Assembly (NCBI GenBank): GCA_035455265.1 | Contig: DATIFK010000064.1 | Coordinates: 1-12,980, forward strand | Direction of reading: 5' to 3' | DNA: 12,980 bases | From: MGOM01 sp035455265 | GTDB lineage: Bacteria; Chloroflexota; Anaerolineae; Anaerolineales; E44-bin32 | Shown here: in pieces, positions 1-7,394 of the stretch | Numbering within the stretch: the first letter of the stretch is position 1 | How the letters are laid out: every line of letters starts with the position of its first letter | Position numbers and translations under genes: made by a program | Notes under the pieces: generated by a model | What the model saw: the letters and a program-made list of their open reading frames with translations, nothing else | Told to the model about the DNA's origin: nothing | Databases searched by the model: none

Positions 1-25
1 CCCCTCCCCCTGAAAGGGGGAGGGG
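1..25 (-). terminator. C/G-rich hairpin downstream of the importer operon
   Basis: A perfect 10-bp inverted repeat (CCCCTCCCCC at 1-10, GGGGGAGGGG at 16-25) with loop TGAAA lies 19 nt beyond the stop of the ABC ATPase gene on the minus strand. It is followed on the plus strand by CGGGGGTGGGGG. It may end the importer transcript, but the window edge hides whether a T-run follows. Similar hairpins near 3857 and 8234 suggest it belongs to an intergenic repeat family. Confidence 0.45.
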
Positions 26-44
26 CGGGGGTGGGGGTTCTTGC

Positions 45-1568
45 CTACGCCGCTTGCGCCACGCCGGCCATCATCAGGCCGAGCTGTTCGACGGTCGCCT
101 CTTCGCGGCCGACGACGCCCATGATGCGCCCTTCGTACATCACAGCGATGCGGTCGGACAGGTTGCGGATCTCGTCCAGGTCCTCGGAAATGAGCAGGGT
201 CGCCGTGCCGCGGGTCCGCTGCTCGACCAATCGGCGATGGATGTACTCCGTGCTGCCGATATCCACCCCGCGCGTGGGCTGGGCGGCGATCAGCACGACG
301 GGCTGGCGCGAGAGTTCGCGCGCCAGGATGAGCTTCTGGATGTTGCCCCCGGAAAGGTTGCGCAGCGGCGTAGAACGCGACGGCGTCTTGATCTCGTAAC
401 CTTGGATCAGGTCGTCGCAGTGGCTGGCAATGCGGTGGAAGTCCAAGAAGATCCCGCGAGCGTAGGGCGAGCGGCCGTGATCCTCGGCCATCAGGTTCTC
501 CTCGACGCTGAGCTCCTTGATCACGCCATCCCGCATCCTCTCCTCGGGGATGTAGGCCAGGCCGTGGTCGATGAGCCGGCCCGGGTTCCAACCCGTGACG
601 TCGAGGCCGTCCACCAGGATGCGGCCCTGTGTCGTCTTGCGCAGGCCGGCGATGGCATCGGCCAGCTCGCGCTGCCCGTTGCCGGAGACGCCCGCCAGGC
701 CGAGGATCTCGCCCTGGCGTACTTCCAGACCGGCCCCGCGCACGGCCGCCAGGCCGCGGTCACCCATCACGACGATGTCTTCCAAGCGCAGACGCACCGG
801 GCCGAGCTCGACCGGCGGCCGGTCGACGCGCAGCAGGACTTCGCGTCCGACCATCAGGCGGGCGAGCTCCGGGCGGGTAGTGGTCTTGGTCACGAGCGTC
901 TGGACGACGTGTCCGTCGCGCAGCACCGTCACTCGGTCGCTGATGGCCAGCACTTCGTGCAGCTTGTGGCTGATGAAGATCAAGGCATGGCCCTCGGCCG
1001 CCATCCGGCGCAGCGTGCCGAACAACTCATCGACTTCCTGCGGCGTCAGCACCGCCGTGGGTTCATCCAGGATGAGGGCCGCCGCGCCGCGGTAAAGCGC
1101 TTTGAGGATCTCGACGCGTTGCTGTTCGCCCACGGAAAGCTGCCAGACGAAGGCGCGCGGGTCCACCCGCAAACCGTAGGCCTGCGCCAGCTCTTCGATG
1201 CGGCGCGCCACGCGGTCGGTGTCGAGCACGACGCCTCGGCTGGAGGGCAGCCCGAGGGCGACGTTCTCCGCCACGGTCAGCGTCGGCACCAGCATGAAAT
1301 GCTGGTGGACCATGCCGATGCCGTGGCGGATCGAGTCGGCCGGGGAGTGAATCGTGACCGGCTGCCCGTCGATGCGGATTTCGCCCTCATCCGGCTGGTA
1401 GAGCCCGTAAAGGATCCGCATCAGCGTCGTCTTGCCGGCGCCATTCTCGCCCAGCAGGGCATGGACCTCGCCGGCGCGCACCTCGAAGGTGACGCGGTCA
1501 TTGGCCACGACGCCCAGGAAGCGTTTGACGATGCCGCGCAGTTCGACGGTGGAGAGGCGGGTAGGCAT
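45..1568 (-). CDS. ABC transporter ATPase, two fused nucleotide-binding domains (BMP/nucleoside-uptake, NupO/RbsA-like)
   Basis: Energises an importer for nucleosides or similar solutes; acts on the inner face of the membrane with the two permeases encoded upstream. The 507-residue protein carries two ABC domains. The first is complete: Walker A GENGAGKT (40-47), Q-loop Gln89, signature LSVGEQQ (144-150), Walker B ALILDEPT (164-171), switch His201. The second is degenerate, as is usual in this subfamily: GVSGNGQ replaces Walker A, LSGGN (405-409) is intact, and the Walker B end reads IAAQPTRGVD, without the catalytic Glu. Length fits the family (about 510). I start at ATG 1568, preceded by GGAG 5 nt upstream. 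The reading frame stays open to 1646, but that extra part crosses the stem-loop and looks non-coding. It is the last gene of the importer cluster. Substrate is inferred from family only. Confidence 0.93.
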   Translation of the reverse strand: MPTRLSTVELRGIVKRFLGVVANDRVTFEVRAGEVHALLGENGAGKTTLMRILYGLYQPDEGEIRIDGQPVTIHSPADSIRHGIGMVHQHFMLVPTLTVAENVALGLPSSRGVVLDTDRVARRIEELAQAYGLRVDPRAFVWQLSVGEQQRVEILKALYRGAAALILDEPTAVLTPQEVDELFGTLRRMAAEGHALIFISHKLHEVLAISDRVTVLRDGHVVQTLVTKTTTRPELARLMVGREVLLRVDRPPVELGPVRLRLEDIVVMGDRGLAAVRGAGLEVRQGEILGLAGVSGNGQRELADAIAGLRKTTQGRILVDGLDVTGWNPGRLIDHGLAYIPEERMRDGVIKELSVEENLMAEDHGRSPYARGIFLDFHRIASHCDDLIQGYEIKTPSRSTPLRNLSGGNIQKLILARELSRQPVVLIAAQPTRGVDIGSTEYIHRRLVEQRTRGTATLLISEDLDEIRNLSDRIAVMYEGRIMGVVGREEATVEQLGLMMAGVAQAA

Positions 1569-1626
1569 GCTGGCTCCGGACCCCCGAGGCACGCCTGGTG
1601 CGATCCCCCAGGGGGATGCGTCGGGC

Positions 1627-1663
1627 CCATCAGGGCCGGGCCTCACAGGCCCGGCCCTGATGG
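1627..1663 (-). promoter_or_regulatory. Intra-operon stem-loop between receptor and ATPase genes
   Basis: A perfect 17-bp inverted repeat (1627-1643 and 1647-1663) with a 3-nt loop begins 9 nt after the receptor stop codon. No T-run follows on the minus strand, so a classical intrinsic terminator is unlikely. Such hairpins after binding-protein genes commonly protect the upstream mRNA from 3' exonucleases or cause partial termination, giving more receptor than ATPase. That role is inferred. A smaller palindrome (ATCCCCC-A-GGGGGAT, 1603-1617) follows. Confidence 0.65.
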
Positions 1664-1672
1664 CGAAGAGCG

Positions 1673-2740
1673 CTACTGCGCGGGCAGCTCGATCGTGATG
1701 GAGCCGTCCTTGATCCCGTCGATGGCCTGCCCGGCCGCGGCCGTCACGTCGGCCGGCAGGGTGTAGGCGGGGTTGTACTCAATCACCTCGCCGCCGTTGG
1801 CCAGGTTGATGGCGAATGACTGTCCGCCCTTGGTGCCGCCCTGGATCAGGTTGACGATCTCCTTCAGGACGACCTCGAAGTGATAGACCTGGCTGGCGAC
1901 GACGATCTCGGGCGCCAGGGAGGTCTGAGCGGACTGCGTGCCGAACCACAGCACGCCCTGGTCCTTGGCCACCCCGATGGCGCCGGCCACCATCTGGGCT
2001 GTGCCGGTCAGGACGTCGGCACCGGCGTCGATGTGAGTCTGGGCTGCCTGCGAGGCGAGGGCCGTGTCGCTGAACGAGCCGGTCCAGATGGCGCTCACCG
2101 TGGCGTTGGGGTTGGTCGCCTTGACGCCGGCGGTGAAGCCGTCGACGTAGAGTTTGGCGTCGCCGGTCTCGATCGGTCCGATGACGCCGATGATGCCGCT
2201 CTGCGAGAGCGAGGCGGCCATCACGCCGTTGACGTAGCCGCCCTCTTCCGAGCGGGCTTCATAGGCGAAGACGTTGGTGATGCCCTGATCGGTGAACGTG
2301 TCGAGGGTCGTCCCCCAGGCGAAGCTCGTGTCAGGGAAGTCGGGGGCGATCTCGACCAGTGAGCTGCCGTACTGCGAGCCGTGGGCGATGACCAGGTCGA
2401 AGCCCTGGGTGGCGTAGTCGCGGATGGCAGCCGCGGCGTCTTCGATGACGAACATGTTCTCCGAGTAGGCGATCTCGAAGTTGTCGGCGCCCATCTCGTT
2501 CTGGATCGCCACCAGCGCGTCGTACATGCTCTGGCTGAAAGCCAGGTCGTTGATGGCGCTGGGCATGACGACGGCTACGCGGAAGGGCTCGGCCGGAGGA
2601 GCCGTCGGCTCGGGCGCCGGCGGCTGCGTTGCTTCCGGCAGCGGCGCGGGCGGCTGGGTGGGCGTCGCCGCCGGCTGGCAAGCGCCCAGGATCAGGGCGG
2701 CAGCCAGGAGCAGCGTGGACACGAGGGTCAGCTTTCTCAT
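1673..2740 (-). CDS. BMP-family substrate-binding lipoprotein of the ABC importer
   Basis: Extracytoplasmic receptor that captures the solute for the importer. The 355-residue precursor has a type II signal peptide: MRK, a hydrophobic stretch (4-18), and lipobox LGAC with Cys21 as the lipidated residue. A Pro/Thr/Ala-rich linker (22-52) then leads to the BMP/PnrA-type domain (about 53-355), with FRVAVVMPSAINDLAFS at its start, HGSQYGSS in the middle and GDAKLYVDGFTAGVKA further on. Relatives bind purine nucleosides, but the family also has other ligands, so the substrate is uncertain. The ATG at 2740 is supported by AAGGAG 9 nt upstream and by the signal peptide; the frame upstream of it overlaps the permease gene and is not used. 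It sits between permease (92-nt gap) and ATPase genes. The linker is typical of Chloroflexota lipoproteins. Confidence 0.93.
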   Translation of the reverse strand: MRKLTLVSTLLLAAALILGACQPAATPTQPPAPLPEATQPPAPEPTAPPAEPFRVAVVMPSAINDLAFSQSMYDALVAIQNEMGADNFEIAYSENMFVIEDAAAAIRDYATQGFDLVIAHGSQYGSSLVEIAPDFPDTSFAWGTTLDTFTDQGITNVFAYEARSEEGGYVNGVMAASLSQSGIIGVIGPIETGDAKLYVDGFTAGVKATNPNATVSAIWTGSFSDTALASQAAQTHIDAGADVLTGTAQMVAGAIGVAKDQGVLWFGTQSAQTSLAPEIVVASQVYHFEVVLKEIVNLIQGGTKGGQSFAINLANGGEVIEYNPAYTLPADVTAAAGQAIDGIKDGSITIELPAQ

Positions 2741-2832
2741 CTTCCTTCTCTCCTTAGGGATTCCGGATACGACCGCGGGTGGATACAACAATCCTCCGAT
2801 GGCTGGGCACCTCCTCCGAGACTCTCTCCGGC

Positions 2833-3768
2833 TCAACTTTCGCCGCGCTCGAAGGTCTTGGTGAGAGCGGCGGGAGGTCGCACTTTGCTGAACGACAGCA
2901 CCAGAGCGACGATCGTCAGGACGTAGGGAAGCATCACGGCGAAATCGGACGGGATCGGCAGGCCCAGCACCTGGACCCAGTTCTGCAGCGCGTTCACCGT
3001 GCTGAAGAGCATCGACCCGGCCAGCGCCCCGAGAGGCCTCCAACCGCCGAAGTACACCAGGGCAACGGCGATGAAGCCCATGCCCGACGTCAGGTTCTGC
3101 TGGAAGACGTTGAGCAGCGCGATCGACAGCGACGCCCCGGCGATCGACGACAAGACGCCTCCGAGCGTCAGGGTGGCGTAGCGCACGCCGGCGATGGAAA
3201 CCCCGAGGGAGTCGGCGGCGGCCGGGTTCTGCCCGGCGGCGCGAATCTTCAATCCCCAGGTGGTCCGGTTGAGGACGAACCAAGCCAGGGGGACGAGCAG
3301 GTAGGCGCCGTAGACCATGGCGTTGTGATTGAAGAGCAAGTCGCCGACCACCGGGATCTGGCCCAGCAGCGGGATGCGAATGGGGGCGAAGCCGCGCACG
3401 GTCTCAACGGTTCCAAGCGTGACCTGGAATAACAACTCGCTCATCCCCAGGCCGAACAGGTACATGCCGATGCCGCTGATGCCCTGCTCGGCCTTCAGGG
3501 TGACGCTGACGAAGGCGTTGACCAGGCCCAGGACCAGGCCGACGGCGATCGCCGCCAGCACGCCCAGCCACGGATTGCCCGAGCGAAACGTGGCATAGAA
3601 ACCGGCGTAGGCACCCAAGAGCATCATGCCCTCGACGCCCAGGTTGAGGACGCCGCTCAGCTGGCCGATCGTCTCGCCGATGGTGGCGTAGAGATAGGGC
3701 GTCGCCAGGCGGATGCCGGAGTAGGCGATGCCCATCAAGACGGTGGGGGTCAACAAATCGCTAATCAA
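2833..3768 (-). CDS. ABC transporter permease (NupQ/YufQ-like, branched-chain permease superfamily)
   Basis: Integral membrane subunit of the BMP-type importer. The 311-residue protein is mostly hydrophobic, with about eight to ten predicted spans. It shows the family landmark GVLNLGVEGMMLLGAYAGF (near 39-57), and the later stretch TWGLKIRAAGQNPAAADSLG, the cytoplasmic coupling segment that contacts the ATPase. Length matches YufQ-type permeases (about 310-320). The assigned start is TTG at 3768 with GAGG 7 nt upstream; an in-frame ATG at 3735 is the alternative but would trim the first hydrophobic segment. It lies downstream of the other permease after a repeat-containing 277-bp gap and upstream of the receptor. 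I am sure of the family; the start is less certain. Confidence 0.92.
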   Translation of the reverse strand: MISDLLTPTVLMGIAYSGIRLATPYLYATIGETIGQLSGVLNLGVEGMMLLGAYAGFYATFRSGNPWLGVLAAIAVGLVLGLVNAFVSVTLKAEQGISGIGMYLFGLGMSELLFQVTLGTVETVRGFAPIRIPLLGQIPVVGDLLFNHNAMVYGAYLLVPLAWFVLNRTTWGLKIRAAGQNPAAADSLGVSIAGVRYATLTLGGVLSSIAGASLSIALLNVFQQNLTSGMGFIAVALVYFGGWRPLGALAGSMLFSTVNALQNWVQVLGLPIPSDFAVMLPYVLTIVALVLSFSKVRPPAALTKTFERGES

Positions 3769-3853
3769 GCTCGAGCCTCAACACCTTCTTATGACCCTGC
3801 CGGGGACTTGCAGCATAGTCCGCGGCCCATGGCTCGTTGGGCGACGGGTTGTG

Positions 3854-3922
3854 CCCCCTCTCCCGGAGGGAGAGGCGGAGGGGTGAGGGCGGTCGCGCAG
3901 GCATCAACCTCACCCTCGCCCT
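3854..3922. repeat. C/G-rich intergenic hairpin repeat between the two permease genes
   Basis: The 277-bp gap 3769-4045 holds no convincing gene. Within it, CCTCTCCC-GGA-GGGAGAGG (3857-3875) forms an 8-bp hairpin, followed by CGGAGGGGTGAGGGC. About 16 nt on, CCTCACCCTCGCCC can pair back with GGGTGAGG, giving a second, larger stem. The layout (pyrimidine-rich inverted repeat, then a G-rich GGGGTGAGGG stretch) resembles the element at 1-40. It is probably a member of a dispersed intergenic repeat family, though copy number cannot be judged from one window. Confidence 0.5.
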
Positions 3923-4045
3923 GGGAAAGGCGATGATTCATGAGCCACTCGCCCAACGGCCCCTGGCGGGCACATCCAGCTCCAAGTCCTCTCCAGGATG
4001 CGAAGCGCGATCCCCGGCAGGGCCACGTATCGCTCTCCTGTGACG

Positions 4046-5182
4046 TCACGCCGCGGCCTCGGGCGCCTCGAGCGGCGGCGCCGTCGAGCTCTCGAGGGAG
4101 GAGGCCATTTGCTCGCGCTGGATCATGCGCCTGCGCCACAACTCGCTCGACACGACGAACACGACCAGCAGACCGTTCAGGGCCGTGATCAGGGCCGACG
4201 GGACCTGGACGGCGCGCTGCATGCTGTTGGCGCCGACGAGCAACGCGCCGAAGAAGAAGGAGGCCGGGATCGTCCCCAACGGGTGCAGCTGGCCGAAGAG
4301 GGCGGCCACGATGCCATTGAACCCGGCCGAGCCGGTGAAGCCGGCGGCCGAGCCGTCGGTGAACATGCGGTGGTTGACACCCAGCACCTGCGTCGCGCCG
4401 CCCAGCCCGGCCAGGGCCCCGCTGAGCAGCATCGCCAGCATGGCGTAGCGCTCGACGCGGATGCCGGCGCGGCGCGAGGCGTGCGGGTTGAGGCCGACGG
4501 CGCGGATGCGGTAACCGATGGTCGTCCGCCATAGCAGCAGCCACGCCAGGAGGGCGAAGGCGACGGCGACGATCACGCCGGCGTGCAATCGCGTCGGGAC
4601 CAGACGGGGCAAGTCTGCGGCCAAGGAGAAGCGCGCCGTCTGAGGGATGAACGACCCTTGCTGAACCTGAATCGGGTCCATGATCGGACCGCGCAGCAGG
4701 AAGTTGAGCCCTTGCACGGCGATGGCGTTCATCATGATCGTCGACAGGATTTCGTTGACGTTGAGGTAGGCCTTGAGCACACCGGGGATGCCGCCCCATA
4801 CCGCGCCGGCCAGAAAGCCGAGCAGCAGGCCGGTCGGGATGATGGCCCATCCCGGCCAGTCGGGCAGCGCGAGCGCCGCCAGGGTTGCAGCCAGGGCACC
4901 GACGACGAGCTGGCCTTCCCCGCCGATGTTGGTCATGCCGCCGCGGAAGGCGATGCAGATGCCGACGCCGACAAACAGCAGGGGCGTAGCTTTGACGACG
5001 GAGTCAGCGACCGAGTTGGCGCTTCCGAACGCGCCCTCGGCCATGGCGGCATAGGCCGTGGCCGGGTTGACGCCGAGGAGCAGCAGCATGGCGGCGCCCA
5101 CCAGCAGCGCGGCCAGCACGGCCAGCACCGGCGTCAGTATGAAGAACCAACCGCCGAGGCGAACCCTCCGGCTGGGGGGCAT
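4046..5182 (-). CDS. ABC transporter permease (NupP/YufP-like)
   Basis: Second membrane subunit of the BMP-type importer and the first importer gene in transcription order. The 378-residue product starts with a short basic segment (PPSRRVR), then a long hydrophobic span from about residue 12. Family landmarks are GICIAFRGGMTNIGGEGQLVVG (near 72-93), the NVNEILSTIMMNAIA stretch, and TIGYRIRAVGLNPHASRRAGI as the ATPase-contacting loop. The C-terminal tail (about 30 residues after the last span) is charged and Ala/Pro-rich. I choose ATG 5182, with GGAG 6 nt upstream; the frame is open to a TTG at 5266, but that TTG abuts a TATACT box that is more likely a promoter. The dehydrogenase gene ends 118 nt upstream. 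Length is normal for YufP-type permeases. Confidence 0.92.
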   Translation of the reverse strand: MPPSRRVRLGGWFFILTPVLAVLAALLVGAAMLLLLGVNPATAYAAMAEGAFGSANSVADSVVKATPLLFVGVGICIAFRGGMTNIGGEGQLVVGALAATLAALALPDWPGWAIIPTGLLLGFLAGAVWGGIPGVLKAYLNVNEILSTIMMNAIAVQGLNFLLRGPIMDPIQVQQGSFIPQTARFSLAADLPRLVPTRLHAGVIVAVAFALLAWLLLWRTTIGYRIRAVGLNPHASRRAGIRVERYAMLAMLLSGALAGLGGATQVLGVNHRMFTDGSAAGFTGSAGFNGIVAALFGQLHPLGTIPASFFFGALLVGANSMQRAVQVPSALITALNGLLVVFVVSSELWRRRMIQREQMASSLESSTAPPLEAPEAAA

Positions 5183-5257
5183 GCGGCGCTCCGTGGAGAG
5201 GTTGGTGCAAGCCAGGCCGCGGGACGGGGAATCCTCCGCCCGGCCAACGCGTCGATC

Positions 5258-5263
5258 AGTATA
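5258..5263 (-). promoter_or_regulatory. Possible -10 box for the importer operon
   Basis: TATACT (5 of 6 to the TATAAT consensus) lies in the 118-bp gap between dehydrogenase and first permease genes. Transcription would begin near 5250, giving a leader of about 70 nt before ATG 5182. No good -35 hexamer is seen 16-18 nt upstream, so the call rests on the -10 match and position. If real, the importer can be transcribed apart from the kinase-dehydrogenase genes. Confidence 0.35.
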
Positions 5264-5300
5264 CAACGCCCGCCGCTGCGGCGACGGGGGTTCGCACGCG

Positions 5301-6515
5301 CTACGGCCGCGCCTTCTCGCGGCCCGTGGCTGGGTCGGCGGAGGGCCGGACGTCGCGCCGGACGGCGAAGCCGCGGCGAGCCGCTTCCTCGACGAAGGTG
5401 GCGCCGCTCATCGCCCGCTCGACCGGGATCACGCCGCGGGGCGTCGTCCCACGGGCGATCGCCTCGGTCAGGATGGCGGCATGCCAGCCGGTGCCTTGCT
5501 CCATCGCCGTGAATCCGGTGGTTTCGTCATACAGGTGCATCAGATCGACCCACACGTCCATCGGGCGGCCCTGGTGCAGGCCGCGCGCCAGGATGCGAAT
5601 CAGGATCAGGTCACGCGTTTCGGCATCGGCCCGGATCTGCCGGTCCCACAAAGTGTGCAGGACGTGCCGGGGGATGACCGGATGCCCGTCGACCTCGATC
5701 GGCTTGAGCTCGAGCAGGCCGAGCTGTTGCATGACCTTGAGCTGTGTGTAGTGCCCGGGATAGCGCAAGGTCTTGTTCTGGAGCGTGCGCAAACGCCCGG
5801 CGAAGGTGCGCGCCGCGGTCGTGAGACCGCCGGCCGTCGTGAAAGCCTCGAGTCGGCCAACCGGCGCCGGGAACTCGACGACCTCCAGCTCCTCCAGGGC
5901 CGGCACGCCCACGGTCTTGCCGTCGCGGATGAAGACGCAGTCGCCGAAGTACTCGTTCGTCAGACCCTCGATGCTGAACGTCAGGCGGTAGTTCCACGGC
6001 GGCGTGGGATTCTGCGGAAGCCCGCAGTCCCACATGAAGACGTCGCGCGGCTCGTCGAGAGCCTCGAGAGCGTACAGGATGAGCGAGGTGCCCATGCCGG
6101 GGACCTGTCCGCAGTCGGGCACGACGGTGATGCCTGCCGCTTCGGCCTCGGAGGTGAGATCGAGCTGGCCGAAGACGACGTCGCTGTTGCCCCCGAGATC
6201 CGTCATGCCGGCGCCCGCCTCGATGGCGGCGTGCGTCAACCCGAGATTGAAGAAGTATGGGACGGCACTGAGGAAGGCGGTGACCTTCTCCTGGCGAAGC
6301 CATCCAGCGATCGAGTGGGGGTCGGAGGCGTCGGCCGCGGCGGGCCGCGCCAGGGGTTTCCCGAGCAGGACGTTGACGCGTGCGACCGCCCGCTCGGCCT
6401 GGGCGATATCGCTGTCGAGCATCCACACCACCTCGGCGTCGCCAAAGCGGCCCATGTCGTAGGCGGCGGCGGTCCCCTGACGCCCCGAGCCAAGGATGGC
6501 ATACCGATAGGTCAT
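5301..6515 (-). CDS. Saccharopine dehydrogenase family oxidoreductase, lysine 6-dehydrogenase-like
   Basis: A cytoplasmic NAD(P)-dependent dehydrogenase of the saccharopine dehydrogenase fold, 404 residues. The dinucleotide-binding motif GSGRQG (9-14) opens a Rossmann domain, with Asp34 after the second strand (WMLDSD). Later motifs recall lysine 6-dehydrogenase as I remember it: TDLGGNSDV, VVPDCGQVPGMG, PPWNYRLTFSIEGLTNEY, FTTAGGLTTAARTF, KTLRYPGHYTQLKV and the C-terminal RGVIPVER. Lysine 6-dehydrogenase deaminates the side chain of lysine to the semialdehyde; substrate here is inferred from resemblance, and related members act on other amino acids. The ATG at 6515 has GGAG 8 nt upstream. 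It follows the kinase gene by only 24 nt, so the two are probably co-transcribed. Alternative: an uncharacterised amino-acid dehydrogenase or carboxynorspermidine-synthase relative. Confidence 0.85.
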   Translation of the reverse strand: MTYRYAILGSGRQGTAAAYDMGRFGDAEVVWMLDSDIAQAERAVARVNVLLGKPLARPAAADASDPHSIAGWLRQEKVTAFLSAVPYFFNLGLTHAAIEAGAGMTDLGGNSDVVFGQLDLTSEAEAAGITVVPDCGQVPGMGTSLILYALEALDEPRDVFMWDCGLPQNPTPPWNYRLTFSIEGLTNEYFGDCVFIRDGKTVGVPALEELEVVEFPAPVGRLEAFTTAGGLTTAARTFAGRLRTLQNKTLRYPGHYTQLKVMQQLGLLELKPIEVDGHPVIPRHVLHTLWDRQIRADAETRDLILIRILARGLHQGRPMDVWVDLMHLYDETTGFTAMEQGTGWHAAILTEAIARGTTPRGVIPVERAMSGATFVEEAARRGFAVRRDVRPSADPATGREKARP

Positions 6516-6539
6516 GACGTCGTCTCCACTGGTCGCCTT

Positions 6540-7394
6540 TCAGGCAAACCGATCGAGGATGCGGCGGACGGCGGCCAGATAACCTCCGCCGAAGAGATTG
6601 ACGTGATTCAACAGGTGGTACAGGTTGTACACAGGGAGGCGCTCTCGCCAGCCAGGGGCAGGCGGGCGTGCTTCGACGTAGCCTTCGTAGAAGGACGGGT
6701 CGAATCCTCCAAACAACTCGGTCATGCCCAGCTCGGCCTCTGCCCAGGCGTAGTGTGCCGCCGGGTCGATCAGGCAGGCCTCCCCGGCCGGGCCGGCGAT
6801 CACATTGCCGGACCACAGGTCGCCGTGGATCAAGCTGGCAGGCTGATGCGGGACGAGGTCCACGAGCCGGCGGGCGACGGACTCGACACGATGCAGGTCC
6901 GAGGGCGACAGCAGGCTCTTCTCGCGGGCAAGGCGCGCCTGATACAGGAGGCGGTGTTCGGCAAAGAAGGCATGCCCGTCCTCGGTCCAGGGATTGGGCT
7001 GGGGGGTACTTCCGATGAAGTTGTCCCGGTCGAAACCGAACCGCGGTGAGGTGTGATCGTGCCAGTGCGCCAAGCGTCGGCCGAGCACGGGCCAGAAGTC
7101 CGCGACGGGCGTCGACGGCGGCAGGTCCTCGAGCAGCAGGAACTCGTCCGCCCACAACAGCGGGGCGGGGACACGCGGCCCACCGGCGCCGTGCAAGGCC
7201 TCAAGGCCGCGGGCCTCCGCTGCGAACATACCTTTGGGTGCTTTGGAATTGGTCTTGAGGAAGTAGGTCGTCCCGTCGGAGGTGAACAGGCGGCTTCCGT
7301 GGTTGATGCAGCCGCCGCCGACAGACTCCTGGCGTGTGACCGCGCCGTGCGCTGCCTGGCGGCACCAGTCCACGACCGCCGGGGGCAGCGTCAT
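6540..7394 (-). CDS. Fructosamine/ribulosamine-3-kinase family protein (FN3K-like)
   Basis: Predicted ATP-dependent kinase that phosphorylates O-3 of a ketoamine sugar bound to a protein amino group or free amino acid, making the adduct unstable so that it falls off (deglycation). The 284-residue protein matches the family along its length: SVGGGCINHGSRL (glycine-rich start, near 24-36), FLKTN for the ATP-binding Lys, MFAAEARGLEAL, FGFDRDNFIGSTPQPNPW, catalytic loop HGDLWSGN (190-197, Asp192 catalytic), metal-binding IDPA (Asp210), and C-terminal YNLYHLLNHVNLFGGGY. All catalytic residues appear present. Bacterial homologues tested so far mostly prefer ribulosamines or erythrulosamines to fructosamines. 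Its ATG overlaps the stop of the phosphatase gene (ATGA, 7394-7391), indicating translational coupling. Confidence 0.93.
   Translation of the reverse strand: MTLPPAVVDWCRQAAHGAVTRQESVGGGCINHGSRLFTSDGTTYFLKTNSKAPKGMFAAEARGLEALHGAGGPRVPAPLLWADEFLLLEDLPPSTPVADFWPVLGRRLAHWHDHTSPRFGFDRDNFIGSTPQPNPWTEDGHAFFAEHRLLYQARLAREKSLLSPSDLHRVESVARRLVDLVPHQPASLIHGDLWSGNVIAGPAGEACLIDPAAHYAWAEAELGMTELFGGFDPSFYEGYVEARPPAPGWRERLPVYNLYHLLNHVNLFGGGYLAAVRRILDRFA

Noticed and set aside
54..1766. 570-codon open frame on plus, antisense to the ATPase gene
   Set aside because: Low-complexity, His/Asp/Arg-rich translation with no motif; a by-product of high-GC codon use over a clear ATPase gene.
2741..3283. N-terminal extension of the receptor frame
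   Set aside because: It overlaps the permease gene and would bury the signal peptide and lipobox.
3837..4043. 68-codon plus-strand frame between the permeases
   Set aside because: Its RRERRRGEGG stretch is translated hairpin repeat, with no ribosome site or family match.
5183..5266. 28-residue N-terminal extension of the first permease from TTG 5266
   Set aside because: The TTG touches a TATACT box and the extension is hydrophilic and unlike the family; ATG 5182 has a GGAG site.
5058..7049. 663-codon open frame on plus
   Set aside because: Crosses three well-supported minus-strand genes and their gaps; composition is typical of a shadow frame.
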